From Macrophomina tecta (taxonomy: Eukaryota > Ascomycota > Dothideomycetes > Botryosphaeriales > Botryosphaeriaceae), in the NCBI GenBank assembly GCA_024180945.1, contig JAKSGN010000005.1:1488001-1552000 (forward strand): a stretch of DNA of 64,000 nucleotides. Direction: 5' to 3'. The position numbers were made by a program, and so were the translations under genes. Shown piece after piece: positions 48,636 through 59,901 of this stretch. A model generated the notes under the pieces. That model was not told the DNA's origin. It ran no database searches and worked only from the letters and a program-made list of their open reading frames with translations. Positions within the stretch are counted from its first letter, which is position 1. Each line of letters opens with the position of its first letter.

Positions 48636-49104
48636 CTGGCGGCGACGACTGGGGCGCGCTGGCGCCAGAAGGGGGCGGGCGGAGTAGACGTACCGCGCCG
48701 CGGGCTTTGGGGCATGAGGCAGTTTGGCGATACGGGGAAGCTGCAAGTATAGTGAGGGATAGATGGGCGACAGAAATTGGCTGCGGCGTGTGATTTGCCT
48801 GAGGTGTCGCGCGCTGGATCGGCGGCCGCGGTGGCGTGGTGCTAGCTCGAGCGGAAGCCGGACCCCCTTCCGCCCCGGCACGTGAGCAGCAGGCTGCTGT
48901 CCTGTTGCCCAACGCGGCCGGAGTACAAGACACCATCCACTTAGCTCGCGTCCCTGGAGCCAGCAACCAGCGCCCGCCGCCCGCCTGCTGATTCAGACAC
49001 AGGCCCCTGGGCTCGTTGTGCGGCCCTCGTCTGCTTTCAGCACTCTTCCCGCCCAATTGATCCTGTCGCCGTGATGCAGACAGCTGTGTCGCGTCGCCGC
49101 TTAC
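48636..49104. other. Intergenic
   Basis: A 469-base stretch between two same-strand genes. A minus-strand frame spanning 48475-49533 overlaps both neighbours and is a GC-driven shadow. No other feature is seen. Confidence 0.4.
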
Positions 49105-51201
49105 ATGCCTTGTGTGTCGCGGAGCCATGAGAGGAGCGGCTCTGCTGCCGAAATGCTCCCCCCTCCCGTGCCGCCCGTCGCCCAGCTCGCCCTCGCGCAG
49201 GCCCGCGAGTCCAGTACGTCCCGCTGCGACTGCTGCTGCCGCCGCCCACTGACCCTCGACCCTGCAGCCAGCCCCGAGACCGAGCAGAATGCTGCCAAAA
49301 AGCCCGCCAGGAAGAGGAAGCGCAAGCCGCGCCCTCCGCCAGCCCAGCCGGGCCTGCGCTGGCTCAACTCCACCGACCCCAGCCAGTTCCGCGACGATCG
49401 TGTGCGCAAAGCCGTGCGCTCGCATGTCATGTACGACCACGCCGCCCGCAAGAAGAGCTTGTCCGCCACCCTCGGCCAGGACCAGTTCACCGTCGTGCAC
49501 CTCTACAAGGGCCCTCAACCTCCCCACCACCACGAGCGCGTGCCGCTGTCAGCTCTCGCCCCTGCCAAGCTTGGCACCACCGCCGCGGCGCCAGACCGGC
49601 ACCCGGCCGATGATGGAGACGACGAGAACTACCTCGCATTGACCTTGCTCGACCGCCTCGCTTCGCACCTGGACCCCCTCGGCCAATTGCCCGGCTTTGC
49701 CGCACCTCGACAGCATGTGCGCGAGCTGCAGAAGTTTTGTAAGTGCCAGCCTCAGCTGCCTATGCGCGGCGCCGCCCAGCCGTGATGCCCGGGCCCCCAT
49801 CGGCCGCTTTGCTGACTCGGGTGCAGGCGTCGAATACTTTGCAACCACCATCTACCGCGTTGCTCCCATTGAGAACAGCAACGTGTTCCTCGCCGGCATG
49901 TGCATGGCCTCTTCGCGCCTCGACGTGCTCAGAGGCCTCCCGCGCGAAAGTGCCATCACAGCTGCCGTCAAGTTGGAGGCGGTCCGTCTGCTCAATCAGA
50001 GCTTGGGCGACCCGAACCTGCAGCTGAATGACGAAACCATCATGATCCTAACAAGACTCCTCCACAGTGAGGTCATCCATGGCAACTTCGCCGTATTGGA
50101 GGTCCACAAGAGGGGCATGGAGAGAATCGTGCAGCTGAGAGGAGGCTTCCAGCGCCTTTTCCACGACTCGCCCGCCGCGCGTTGGCTTTGCAACGCAATC
50201 GTACAGTAAGTCTAGCATTCCACCCTGCTTCTGTGCATTCCATGCCTTTTGGTGCTGTGTCTATGCGAAGCCACCCACCCACCTGCCTACGTGGAGTTGT
50301 TCGCCGCTCGACGTCTGACTTGCCTGCTAGTGTTGTGTACCAGGCCTGCATACATACGGAACAGCAACCCTCACAAATCTTCCTCGACTGGGTCCCTCCA
50401 ACCTACGATCTCAGCGTCCCCCCCGAAGAACGAGAGCCAGCCAAGCAAATGTACCTTCCGGACAGAGTCTGGACCTTCATCGTCAAGGACTACAGGTGCT
50501 CCAAATACACCGCGGAGCTTTTGAACGACTTACGCGACGCCACCGGCTTATTCTTGACATATCATTCAGGCACAAGCGCACCTTCAGCACGCCAACCCTC
50601 TCCCCAAAAGCCGGACGCAGAATCCCTCCACGTGCGAACCTACCTGATGCAAAGAATAGCGTCAAAACCGTCAGCAGAGGATCCTAAAAGTCCCGTCTTT
50701 GGCGATTGGTATTACGAATCAGTCCGAATTCTTTCTCACATCTACGCCACCGCCATCTATCACATGGTTCCTTTCTCAGTCGCTGCAATCCTTGCCAAAG
50801 AGACGTTGCTTCCCGAGCGTCTGTCCCTTTCTGTTCCTGAGCGCCTGAAGCTTGCAATCGAAAAGACGCATCCCGAACCTGATCTCTGCTGGGGTCCTTT
50901 GATGACACGAGTCCTGTTATGGATTTGCGTTGTTGGCGGCGCTGCAGCGAATCCATTCGCCTCGGAGGTAGCCGATCACGACGTGAGGGCTGAAATCAAT
51001 CCCGGTCTGGAGACTTCCCGGCGATACCTCATCTCTCTTGGCTTAAGGAGCACCATTGTGCTGGCATGTCAGTCTCCGTACTCGCCAGCGTACGTTCTTG
51101 AGCTTCTTCGAAGGGTCATCCTTGTCCAGGGGCTTTTCGCCTCAGGGAAACCAGCACTTGGGAGCAGTAATTGGAAGGCTCCGTATCAAAGGACGACTTG
51201 A
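49105..51201 (+). CDS. Tachykinin-family / Fungal_trans_2-like regulatory protein
   Basis: Exons 49105-49213, 49268-49738, 49827-50205 and 50331-51201 give 609 residues from the first ATG, or 593 from the ATG at 49153. The first intron is 54 nt, a multiple of three and free of stops. I propose it because it has GTACGT, CACTGAC and CCCTGCAG signals and removes a Cys-cluster oddity. The protein has a basic patch (KKPARKRKRKPRP), then RWLNSTDPSQFRDDRVRKAV and RSHVMYDHAARKKS, the opening of fungal proteins usually labelled tachykinin family. The helical body (for example LLHSEVIHGNFAVLEVHKRG) resembles the Fungal_trans_2 domain of transcription factors. No Zn2Cys6 cluster is present, so direct DNA binding is uncertain. 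Confidence 0.75.
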
Positions 51202-51446
51202 AACCTAACATCATACCATTCGGATGGCACTATTTCCAGGCGTCAATGCCCAAGATCTCGGGGAAAGGACAGTACGGCGTTCATGGCATCGGGAATTCTT
51301 CATTGTATCATGGTAATGTCGAGCGTCATTGTACAATCTTTTGGGTCTATCAATGTACTCATACCGTGCGTAATGCAAATATCTGCCGGATTGCCAGGCA
51401 CAAACAAGCCAGTTCCTCCGCCAACTCCGCTCCAGCTGCGAGATCT

Positions 51447-53631
51447 TCATTGCTTGGTCTCTTGATGGATGATTTCCGGAGCGCCTGGGTCCAATTTGAC
51501 ATCCTGAAGATTTTCGGGCAGATTTCCAAGTGCACGCTCACCGAAGAGAAGGTCAATCTCCTCGAGCGACAGCTTCTTGGTCTCCTTGAAGAAGATTATG
51601 ATTGTCGGCAGCGTAACGCAAATGTTCCAGGCCACGAAGACGAAGTAGAACTATGGGAGATCAGCAATCTCGGTGCCAATATGCAAAGCGGCTCTCTTCT
51701 GCTCACCTTCCACCCAATGTGGCCAAGGCCAATGGGAGAGACTTGACTCCAGACGGTCGAAACAAGCCAGTTACCAACTCCGGTGGCAAAGGCGCTGCCA
51801 CGTGCTCTGATCTGCATGGGCATGATCTCAGAGGCGTATGTCCAACTGATGGGGCCAAAAGAGAAACTGAAGATCTGTTGCACGAGAAGAGTCAGTCAAT
51901 CATTACTCCTGGAACACTGAGAAGCGTTTGCTGCTTACGCATGTGACCAGGAAGATGAAGAAGACGCCGGCAATAGACAGTCCATCTCTGTTGCCACCTG
52001 GGTTTTGTGAATTGAGAATGGCCTCGCAGATAAGTGCCAAAGTAATGGCAGCGCTTCCGAAGATCAACGGCTACGTCGGATGAGCCAGCTATATTTCATT
52101 CTGTTTGGATGGTGCAAGAAACGTACCTTCTTCCTTCCCACGCGGTCCAGGAAAAATGTGATGAAGATGAGGTCTGGGACGAATCAGTACTTGTGACCCT
52201 GCATCTTTCAGCTCCATTAGACTCACTGCAAAGCGGACCGACGCAGTTGTAGATGCCGGTAACGAGAAGGTTGCGGGAGCCTTCAATTCCGAGGTTCTCG
52301 TACATGATCGTCTGGTAGTAGTTGATGACGTTGATACTGAGAACAGGTTAGTTTCATCTTCCAGAGCATTTTCTATCCACCTCGACTTACCCAGTCATTT
52401 GGGTGAAGACCTGCATCAAGGTAGCGTGCATAAGACGGGTTCTCCATTGCTTGACAGTGAACATAATGCGCCAGCCGCTGTGGTGATGAAGTTAGCAACA
52501 AGTATCAGCCGTGAACGAAGATCTACTGACGGTGCGGTAATAGATTTTTCGGCAGCAATGGTAGTCTTGATCTCGTGGAATTCCTGGTTGATCCAATCAT
52601 CGTTCTGCCCGTTGTAATGCAGCTTGCGGAGAACGCGCATGGCCTCGTCGTCGCGATCTGTCTCCAGCAGATGCCTGGGAGATTCGGGAAAGAACGGCAT
52701 TCCGACCATGAGCATCACACAAGGCAGCGCTTGGAAAGCAAGGGGGAACCTCCTGCAGTATTGTCAGTCCTGTCTCGGATACGTGTTTAGCACTAGCGTT
52801 CGCATTGGAGGGCTTGGTATCACCGAGTCAGCGCGCCGGCAGGTTTTGCTTCTTGGCTGAAAGCCTCAGAAACGCCAACCACGCCATGACCCCACGAATT
52901 GCCAAAAATTGTTACGATGTTCCGGCCACTGCCGCAGACAAGCCTTACCAAGAGAAGGAGTTGGTAGCGGGGACATGGTGACTTCCGTAGCCGACCCAGG
53001 TGGAAACAATGAACCCGACACCGATCATCTGTTGGGCAATACCAACAATCAGGCCTGGAGGACTGTCAGCGCGCCTGCTTTTCTGAGCATCGGTTTCTGA
53101 ACCTGCCTCTCTTTGCGGGATGAGCGCATTCACTCTGGTAGACCGGCACACTCATGGAGAGCAGACCAACGGCCCATCCAGCGATGATACGACCGATAAG
53201 CATCATGGCTAAGTGCATCGCTGCGCACTGGAGAATAGCGCCGACACAAGCAATACATGCACCAATGATGATGGTCCCCTTTCTTCCAAATCGATCCATG
53301 GTGAGACCACCCATCAGACTGCCGAAAACCGCCCCGCCAGAGAATGTGGAGTTGATCGCGCCGACAATGGGTGACGTTTTGGTGGTGTCGAAGAAGCTCA
53401 GGAAATGGGGCGACTGAATCACATCGGTCATGACTGCCGACCCGTCAGTTCTCCACCGATGCAACACTGCCCTTGGATCATGCTGACTTACCACCGGAGT
53501 CGTAGCCGAACAGGAAAGATCTAAACACGCGATCCACTGTATCAGTCCGCTGTAATACACGAAACTTGCCGGCAGTGGACTAACCCTGTGGCGGCGAACA
53601 CGGCCAACGCGACGTTGAATCCGAGACCCAT
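51447..53631 (-). CDS. MFS sugar transporter
   Basis: Eleven exons: 53585-53631, 53492-53520, 53107-53433, 52949-53054, 52531-52752, 52391-52477, 52227-52336, 52127-52173, 51939-52070, 51707-51874 and 51447-51650, giving 492 residues with every phase consistent. It would carry hexoses or related sugars across the plasma membrane by 12 membrane segments. Motifs: GSFLFGYDSGVMTDVI, GLTMDRFGRKGTIIIG, QSECAHPAKRG, PFFPESPRHLLE, INYYQTIMYENLG, FLDRVGRKKP, IFSFSFGPISWTYASEIMP and FFKETKKLSLEEIDLLFG. The third intron (53055-53106) uses a GC-AG pair. It is very intron-rich for this window. The gene is divergent from the GH3 glycosidase across 804 bases, suggesting joint use of released sugars. Confidence 0.92.
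53055..53106 (-). other. GC-AG intron in the sugar transporter gene
   Basis: The donor is GCAGGT and the acceptor CCTCCAG, 52 nt in all, with GCTGAC placed about 13 nt before the acceptor. It joins HPAKRG to LIVGIAQQMIGVGF, matching the family. The only GT alternative (GTTCAG donor, 40 nt) inserts Ser-Pro-Pro and puts the branch site against its acceptor. Confidence 0.75.
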
Positions 53632-54435
53632 CTTGGCAATGATTCTACAGGAACAGCGAGAGCAATGACGGCTTGGCCTTTTCACAACGCTCCCGCCGGA
53701 GGAGAAGGCGGCACGATAATAATACTTTTCTCCAGGCCTCACGTTACACCTGATTACCCGGGCGTGGCCCGGTGCTGGGTTGCCTACCATGCCTAGTTGG
53801 ACGCGGAGCGACCAGCACCCATGAGCAGATCAATTGCATGGTACCATGTCATGCCACCCGTTTCCTCCAGTGGCATGCCATCTCGAGCTCGTCAAGGAGG
53901 CTCGGCCGCTCCCTCGCGCATAATTCCCCCGCACTCCGCAGCCAAGGCTTCCCCGGACACTGCCTGATGCGGCCCGTGCGCCATATCTTCCGCCAATGAA
54001 CGGCCCGCCGCGTTTCAAACACGCCCCAATCCTATGTACTTCGCCATGGTCCAGGTCCACGGTCAGACGACAGGGCCCGGTCACCGGAACTGCCAGACGA
54101 GCCTCCCCTTCTATTTTTCTCCCCAAGCGAGCGAGCCATCTCCAAAGTACTGCGGGGCAATTCTGCCTAAACGGCTGTCCTCCCTGAAAGCGTACTTTAA
54201 TTCCCGCGATCGTCAAGGGACCGAGATCCGCAAACACGAGCTTGCCGAGCCGCAAACTTTCTCAGGATATGCCGGACCAGACCAGGGACGTCATTCATTT
54301 AAAGAGGGACCGGGAGACACATTCCCTTAAATTCGCGTTCTGTCGTGTCTTGAGACAAGAACCCGCAGTTCTCCCCCTTTTTCTTCATTCTCGAAAGAGA
54401 CGTCGATTTTTCTTGCTATCGACGTTGCCAGAACA
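53632..54435. promoter_or_regulatory. Shared upstream region of sugar transporter and GH3 genes
   Basis: These 804 bases lie between divergent starts of two functionally related genes, so common regulation is plausible. I could not assign specific carbon-regulatory sites with confidence. Confidence 0.45.
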
Positions 54436-57095
54436 ATGGTCTCGAGCTCGGCGAGTGCTTATTTGACGGCCGTCGCCGTTGTGGCTGCCGCCGCTGGCGT
54501 CGCCAATGGCCAGGCCGTCACCAACGGCACCGCGCCACTGTACAAGAACCCGTCCGCTTCGGTTGAGGACCGTGTCCAGGATCTGCTCTCGCGCATGACC
54601 CTCCAGGAAAAGGTGGCGCAGCTGATTCAGGGCGACATCACCAATTTCATTAATCAGACTACTGGCGAGTTCAATGCCAGCGGTCTGGCGTGGAATATGG
54701 AGTGGAGGGCTGGCCAGATCTGGACTGGCTATCCCATTCCTCAGGTCAGCTTCCGTCGTGATAACAGATGTCTTTTATGTGTGTCTCTGATTTTGGAGTA
54801 GCGTTGGATCGCGGACGCGGGTAAGATTGCTCAGGACTACCTGCTGCACAACACCACTCTTGGCATCCCGGCGTTGGTAAGATCATGCCCGAAGCTTGAG
54901 CTGAGCCACGTGGCTAATGAAAACGCAACAGCTGCAAAATGAGGGTATTCACGGAGGTGAGGTCTATCACTGCATCGAAACGGCCACAAAGCTCACAGCT
55001 TCCCAGTGGCTTACTTCAACGCGACCATCTTCAACAGCCCCATCGCCCACGCCTGCTCGTTCAATCCGGACCTCATCGGCGAGATGGGCGCCGTCATCGC
55101 GCAGGAGGCTCTCGCCCTCGGCATCAACCAGATCTTTGCTCCCGTCGTCGACCTCGCGCGCGAATTGCGCTTCGGCAGAGTTGAGGAAACTTACGGCGAG
55201 GACCCGTACCTGGCTGGCGAGATGGGTTACGCATACGTTCGCGCTCTGGAGAGTCAGAATGTCAGCGCCATGGTCAAGCACTTTGCTGGGTTCAGCAACC
55301 CCGAGCAGGGCCTCAACACTGGGCCTGTGCATGGCGGAGAGCGTGAGTTGAGGACGACTTGGCTGCCACCTTTCCACCGTGCTATCATTGACGGCGGTGC
55401 TACGTCGATAATGTCGGCTTACCACTCTTTGGATGGTGTGCCGGCAGTTGCTGATTATCACACCCTCACTGAGGTAAGTTATTCGGGAGTTTCAGGGTGG
55501 ACACGGTTTTCCTGGCCGTGCCCCCGAGGAGTCATCCCAAATTGCCCTGGAAATGCGTCAGTGAGGCCAAAAAGCTGACGATCATCAATAGATCCTCCGT
55601 GAAGAATGGGGATACGAATACTACGTTAGCTCCGATGCTGGCGGAACAGATCGCCTTTGCAACGCTTTCAAGATGTGCCGCTCCAACCCAATTGACAAGG
55701 AAGCTGTCACTATGTACGCCCTGCCCGCCGGAAACGATGTTGAGATGGGAGGAGGTTCCTACAACTTCGAGACCATCATCGACCTTGTCGGCTCCGGTAA
55801 GCTGGACATCGACATCGTGGACACTGCCGTTGCCAGAACTCTCCGGACCAAGTTCTTCCTCGGCCTGTTTGAGGACCCCTACCGTGCCGTCCCCGCCAAT
55901 GAGACTGCCCTCCACATTCACACTGCCAAGTCTGTCAACCTTGCACGTAAGCTGGACGCCGAGTCCATTGTCCTGCTCGAGAACCATGACAACGTCCTGC
56001 CGCTCGACAAGTCTGCCAACATCGCCGTCATCGGCCCCATGGCAGACTTCATGAACGTGAGCTAGCAACCCAACCAAAAAAAAAAAAAATAATCCCATAT
56101 TCTCACTAACAGCACCTCTCCAGTACGGCGACTATGTCGTCCAAGACTCGCAATACCGCGGCGTCACGCCCTACGCTGGCATTGCCGCCGCGTCGACCGG
56201 CACCGTGACCTACACCCTCGGCACAGAGCGCTGGTCGACCGACACGTCGGGCTTCCCAGCCGCTATCGCCGCCGCGCAAGCCGCGGACGTCGCCGTCGTC
56301 GTCGTCGGCACGTGGTCGCGCGACCAGACGCAGCTGTGGCAGGGTCTCAACGCGACGACGGGCGAGCATGTCGACGTGCATGACCTGGCGCTCGTCGGCG
56401 CGCAGGCGGCGCTGGTCAAGGCCGTCATCGCGACGGGCAAGCCCACCGTCGTCGTCTTCCAGTCGGGCAAGCCCGTCACCGAGCCATGGATCTCGCGCAA
56501 CGCCTCCGCCCTCGTCCAGCAGTTCTACCCGGGCGAGCAAGGCGGCAACGCCCTCGCCGACGTGCTGTTCGGCGACCACAATCCCAGCGGCAAGCTGGCC
56601 GTCGGCTTCCCGTACGACGTCGGCACGACGCCCGTCTTCTACGACTACCTCAACTCCGGCCGCACCGTCGACGCCGGGCAGGTGTTCGACAACGGGACCC
56701 TGCTGTTCGGGCACCAGTACGTCCTCTCCTCGCCGCTGCCGCTGTACGAGTTCGGGTACGGCAAGAGCTACGCCGAGTTTGCGTACTCGAACGTGACGCT
56801 GTCCAAGGCTACCGCCAGTGCGACGGATGTTGTCACGGCCACGGTGAGCGTGACGAACAACTCGACGAGGGATGGCCAGGAGGTCGTGCAGCTGTACGTC
56901 AGCGACTTGATTGCCAGCGTGGCTGTGCCGAACAAGGAGTTGAAGGGGTTTAAGAAGGTTTTTATCCCGGCAGGCGAGACGGTCGATGTCGCGATTGATA
57001 TTGATGTGAGTAAATTGGGCGTGTGGGCAGACATCCCAATAATAAATAAATACATAATATTGACATATTCTTATGTATTCATTGGCAGATCCTAA
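54436..57095 (+). pseudogene. Secreted GH3 beta-glycosidase, C terminus cut off by hAT copy 2
   Basis: Exons 54436-54744, 54802-54876, 54932-54956, 55007-55473, 55592-56056 and 56124 onward. Native coding sequence ends at 57027 after SKLGVW; 22 chimeric codons then come from the transposon and stop at 57095. A signal peptide (YLTAVAVVAAAAGVANGQA) starts the protein. GH3 motifs: DLLSRMTLQEKVAQL, FAPVVDLARELRFGRVEETY, MVKHFAGFSNPEQG, and VSSDAGG with the nucleophile Asp near residue 307. FPYDVGTTPVFYDYLN and LYEFGYGKSYAEF follow. The final Fn3-like domain breaks off after about 100 residues, probably losing 30-40. The enzyme would hydrolyse beta-glucosides or beta-xylosides outside the cell. 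The catalytic domains are complete; stability of the truncated form is uncertain. Confidence 0.88.
57028..57048 (+). repeat. Terminal inverted repeat of hAT copy 2 (transposase 3' side)
   Basis: CAGACATCCCAATAATAAATA, abutting the broken GH3 gene. Confidence 0.9.
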
Positions 57096-57129
57096 TATTA
57101 TTATCGATTGCTAAGCTTATCAATAATTA

Positions 57130-59423
57130 TTAATATAAAACTGAAGCGCCATGCATGTCGTCGTTGCCGCCAGCAATATCCATGACCTTACCATCTACTG
57201 CCACGTAGACTTTGCGGACCAAGTCATTCTTCACCCAGTTGCTCAGGCATTGAAGCTTCTCGATAGTATCAGGCGAGAGCCGTGCCCTGTCCCAAGAAAT
57301 TGTCCGCCTTGCGCAAGAGAATACCCGTTCCGGATCGTCGGACATCGCCGGCACACTTAGTATGTCAATGGCCAATTGGTGTAAACGTGGATACTCAATC
57401 CTCTGTTCTTCTCGACACCACCATTCAAGCGGTGTTTTGGTCGTCATAGGTCTTGGCGGAGAATTGACGAATTTTTCGAATTCATCCTCATCTCCGGGTT
57501 CATCCAAGACACTCATTGACTGCTTGATACGCTCGTACGGTGTTACTTCCCGTCGTTCGTCGTTCAGCCGAGCCGCGGACTCCGACGGGAGTGGCCGGTC
57601 CTTGTACTTCGCCCAATGCTGCCGTGCACCAGCAATAGCGGTCTGCCTCCATTCCTCTGCCCAGTGGCGGTCAAGGTACCTCCGGCGCTTTTCTGGATGG
57701 AGCAATAATGCCGTGGCATATATTGGGTTTCTGTCACTCTCTTCATAATACTTCGAGAGAACCCACCAACCCATGTGAATGGAATGAACCATACGCGCGT
57801 TGCTGGCGTATTTGCCCTGCTTTAACATCAGTCCAGGTCTGGTAATCGATCGAGCCGTCCATGGCTTACCTTGGCATTCTCAAACTGCATGAAAAGAATA
57901 TCCATATTCTCTAGCACCTGATCTATTGATGCCCACTCCATTTGCTGCTCCAAGGTCGCTTGGTAAAACGGCTGCAAGAACTCGTGAGTCATTTTGAGTA
58001 CTTGCCAATCATCATGTGTGAGGATGTCGTCTTCCAGCTCGTTGTGGTATTGGTTGAGGAATATTGACAATGGACCCTCTTGGCTGATAGCCGCATCAAG
58101 CAACTTGAACCATGAGTTCCAACGGGTGATATTGTCAATTCCAAGCGCCTTTTCTGCAATGTCATCCCATGCATCGTTGCGCACTGTGGAATTACGGATG
58201 AACACCGCAATGTTGTGGAGTTTACCCATTGGGCCGATGCTCCGCCAGCCGGCAGTGTCATGGCGTTTCTTGCGCCTGTCGTGACTCTTGTGACAAGTGT
58301 TCGACTGAATTTGGTCGTGTAACGCGTCCGCAACTGTTACATCATTTACCTCGTGTTGCGCCTGCGCAATTGCGGCCTGCAGAGCGTCCTCACTAGTTGC
58401 AAAGAGAAAGGCTTGAAGGGACAAGTTAATGATGTGGCCGGCACACCGCGTGCGAGAGGACACTGGGTCAAGTGTAAGGCCGTACTCTTGCGACAGCTCA
58501 ACAGCAAGTTGGCGGAGACAGGTGTCATTCTTTGCGTCATTGTCCCCAGTGAAGTAGCCGATTCGGGGCGCTAAGTGGTACTGTCGGATAATCGTCATCA
58601 AGTGAGGTGCCATAGCCGTGCCGGCGTGAGAGCGGCGGAGGTTTGGTAGCCCTAGCAATGCTTTCCGAGGTTTGTAGGCCTCGTCAACCCATTGGGCGTG
58701 AACAGCGATATAGGCCTTCCGCTGAGGAGAAGACCATACGTCCATAGCAATGTGTACGAGGCTCCGGGCACGTTCTAGCCATTCCTTTACGGATTGTTGA
58801 TGCGCATCGTAGGCCCTATCCAAGTCCGCCGCAACTGTGCTACCGGAATCAGTTAGGAACTCTTCAACGGCAGGGTTTATCGCGGCCAGAAGTGCCTGGT
58901 ATTCCGGCCAGGTTACGAAGTTGAGCGGTAAATGTTTATGTGCGGATAGCAACATCTGTGCCTCTCGAAAGGCATCGACATTGATTACACTCCGTAGAGT
59001 GTTCATCTCATTCTCCCTGACTTGCTGCAGCCGCTTGCCGGTTGTTCTTGCGAAGGCATTTTCGATGGCTAGTTTGCGCCTGTTTTGAGATTTTGAATCC
59101 TCTCGAACAAGTATGTGATGAGCCTTCTCGAGATGATAGCGGGCGTTGCCAGATATGTGGGTTGACCAGGATGGATTGCGACAACGCGTGCAGTAGTGAA
59201 GTAATTTCCCGCTCATAGTACGTGGCTCGTCGCCTTGAGCTTCTCGAAAGTGATCCCATGTTGATGTGGCTCTCAGTTTCCGTCTCTTGACCGTATGCTG
59301 AGCTGACGATGCCTCGGGTTCTGACAGTGTGCTGGCAACTTGTGAGGCACTGTCAGAGGGTACCACGGAGGAAGAACTTGACGGGGCATTGGATTGGGGC
59401 AGTGAGGATATGTTGACGTCCAT
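57130..59423 (-). CDS. hAT-family transposase (copy 2)
   Basis: Exons 57870-59423 and 57130-57816, 746 residues. It is identical to the copy 1 protein except residue 117, Lys here and Gln in copy 1; one further codon change is silent (CGA to CGC, Arg). The BED finger, RNase H-like core and dimerisation region are intact, as is the 53-nt intron. With only these differences the two copies must descend from a very recent transposition or duplication. Confidence 0.92.
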
Positions 59424-59731
59424 TGTCGTGTGTAGAGATATGTCGCTGATGTATTACGAACTGCGTACTTGCAACGTGACGGGTATGGCGAGGCAGCAGT
59501 TTCGGTTGCTAGGAGTTACAAACATTGGAGTTCACCTCCTATCTAGAGGCCTGATAAGCAGTAATATGCGTACAAGACTGCAATTTAATCTGAAACACTC
59601 TGGGGGAATTGGCGCTGGAAAATAGTGGGCCTATATTATTAATAGTTAACAATATATATTTATTGGCAGCGTCTATATTATTATCCTTATGGAAAAGCTT
59701 AACAATAAATATGCCCTTAATAATAAATATA

Positions 59732-59752
59732 TATTTATTACTGGGATGTCTG
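59732..59752 (-). repeat. Terminal inverted repeat of hAT copy 2 (transposase 5' side)
   Basis: Reverse complement reads CAGACATCCCAGTAATAAATA; borders sequence unrelated to GH3. Confidence 0.9.
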
Positions 59753-59901
59753 GCAGTAATTCAGTAGTAGCAGTTGTCCTCTTGCAACTACCATCTCTTC
59801 TACTTTATCCGTTCGCCACACTGCAACACCCTTGATTCCAGCCTTAACTCGTTGTCGCGAAATAGGCACACGGTAGCGGTCAGCCATTTTCTTGTTCCTT
59901 T

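Larger units (their letters stand above)
57028..59752 (-). mobile_element. hAT transposon, copy 2 (2725 bp, inverted relative to copy 1)
   Basis: Same length and ends as copy 1, read on the minus strand. Positions correspond by the rule copy2 = 96150 - copy1. I found three differences, at 59520, 59075 and 58452. The 8 bases to the left (CGTGTGGG) and right (GCAGTAAT) do not match, so the expected target duplication is missing although both terminal repeats are complete. The GH3 gene ends exactly at the left edge and its tail is not on the right. This fits recombination or deletion involving another copy elsewhere after insertion. Confidence 0.93.

Noticed and set aside
48475..49533. 352-codon minus-strand ORF
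   Set aside because: It overlaps the transporter tail and the first exons of the plus-strand tachykinin-family gene, which have motifs and splice signals. Composition is that of an antisense shadow.
56106..56714. 202-codon minus-strand ORF inside GH3
   Set aside because: Antisense shadow of GH3 exon 6.
36398..59752. A simple inversion between the two hAT copies as the cause of the missing duplication at copy 2
   Set aside because: An inversion through the two copies would scramble the flanks of both; copy 1 keeps a perfect duplication and the GH43 frame reads across it.
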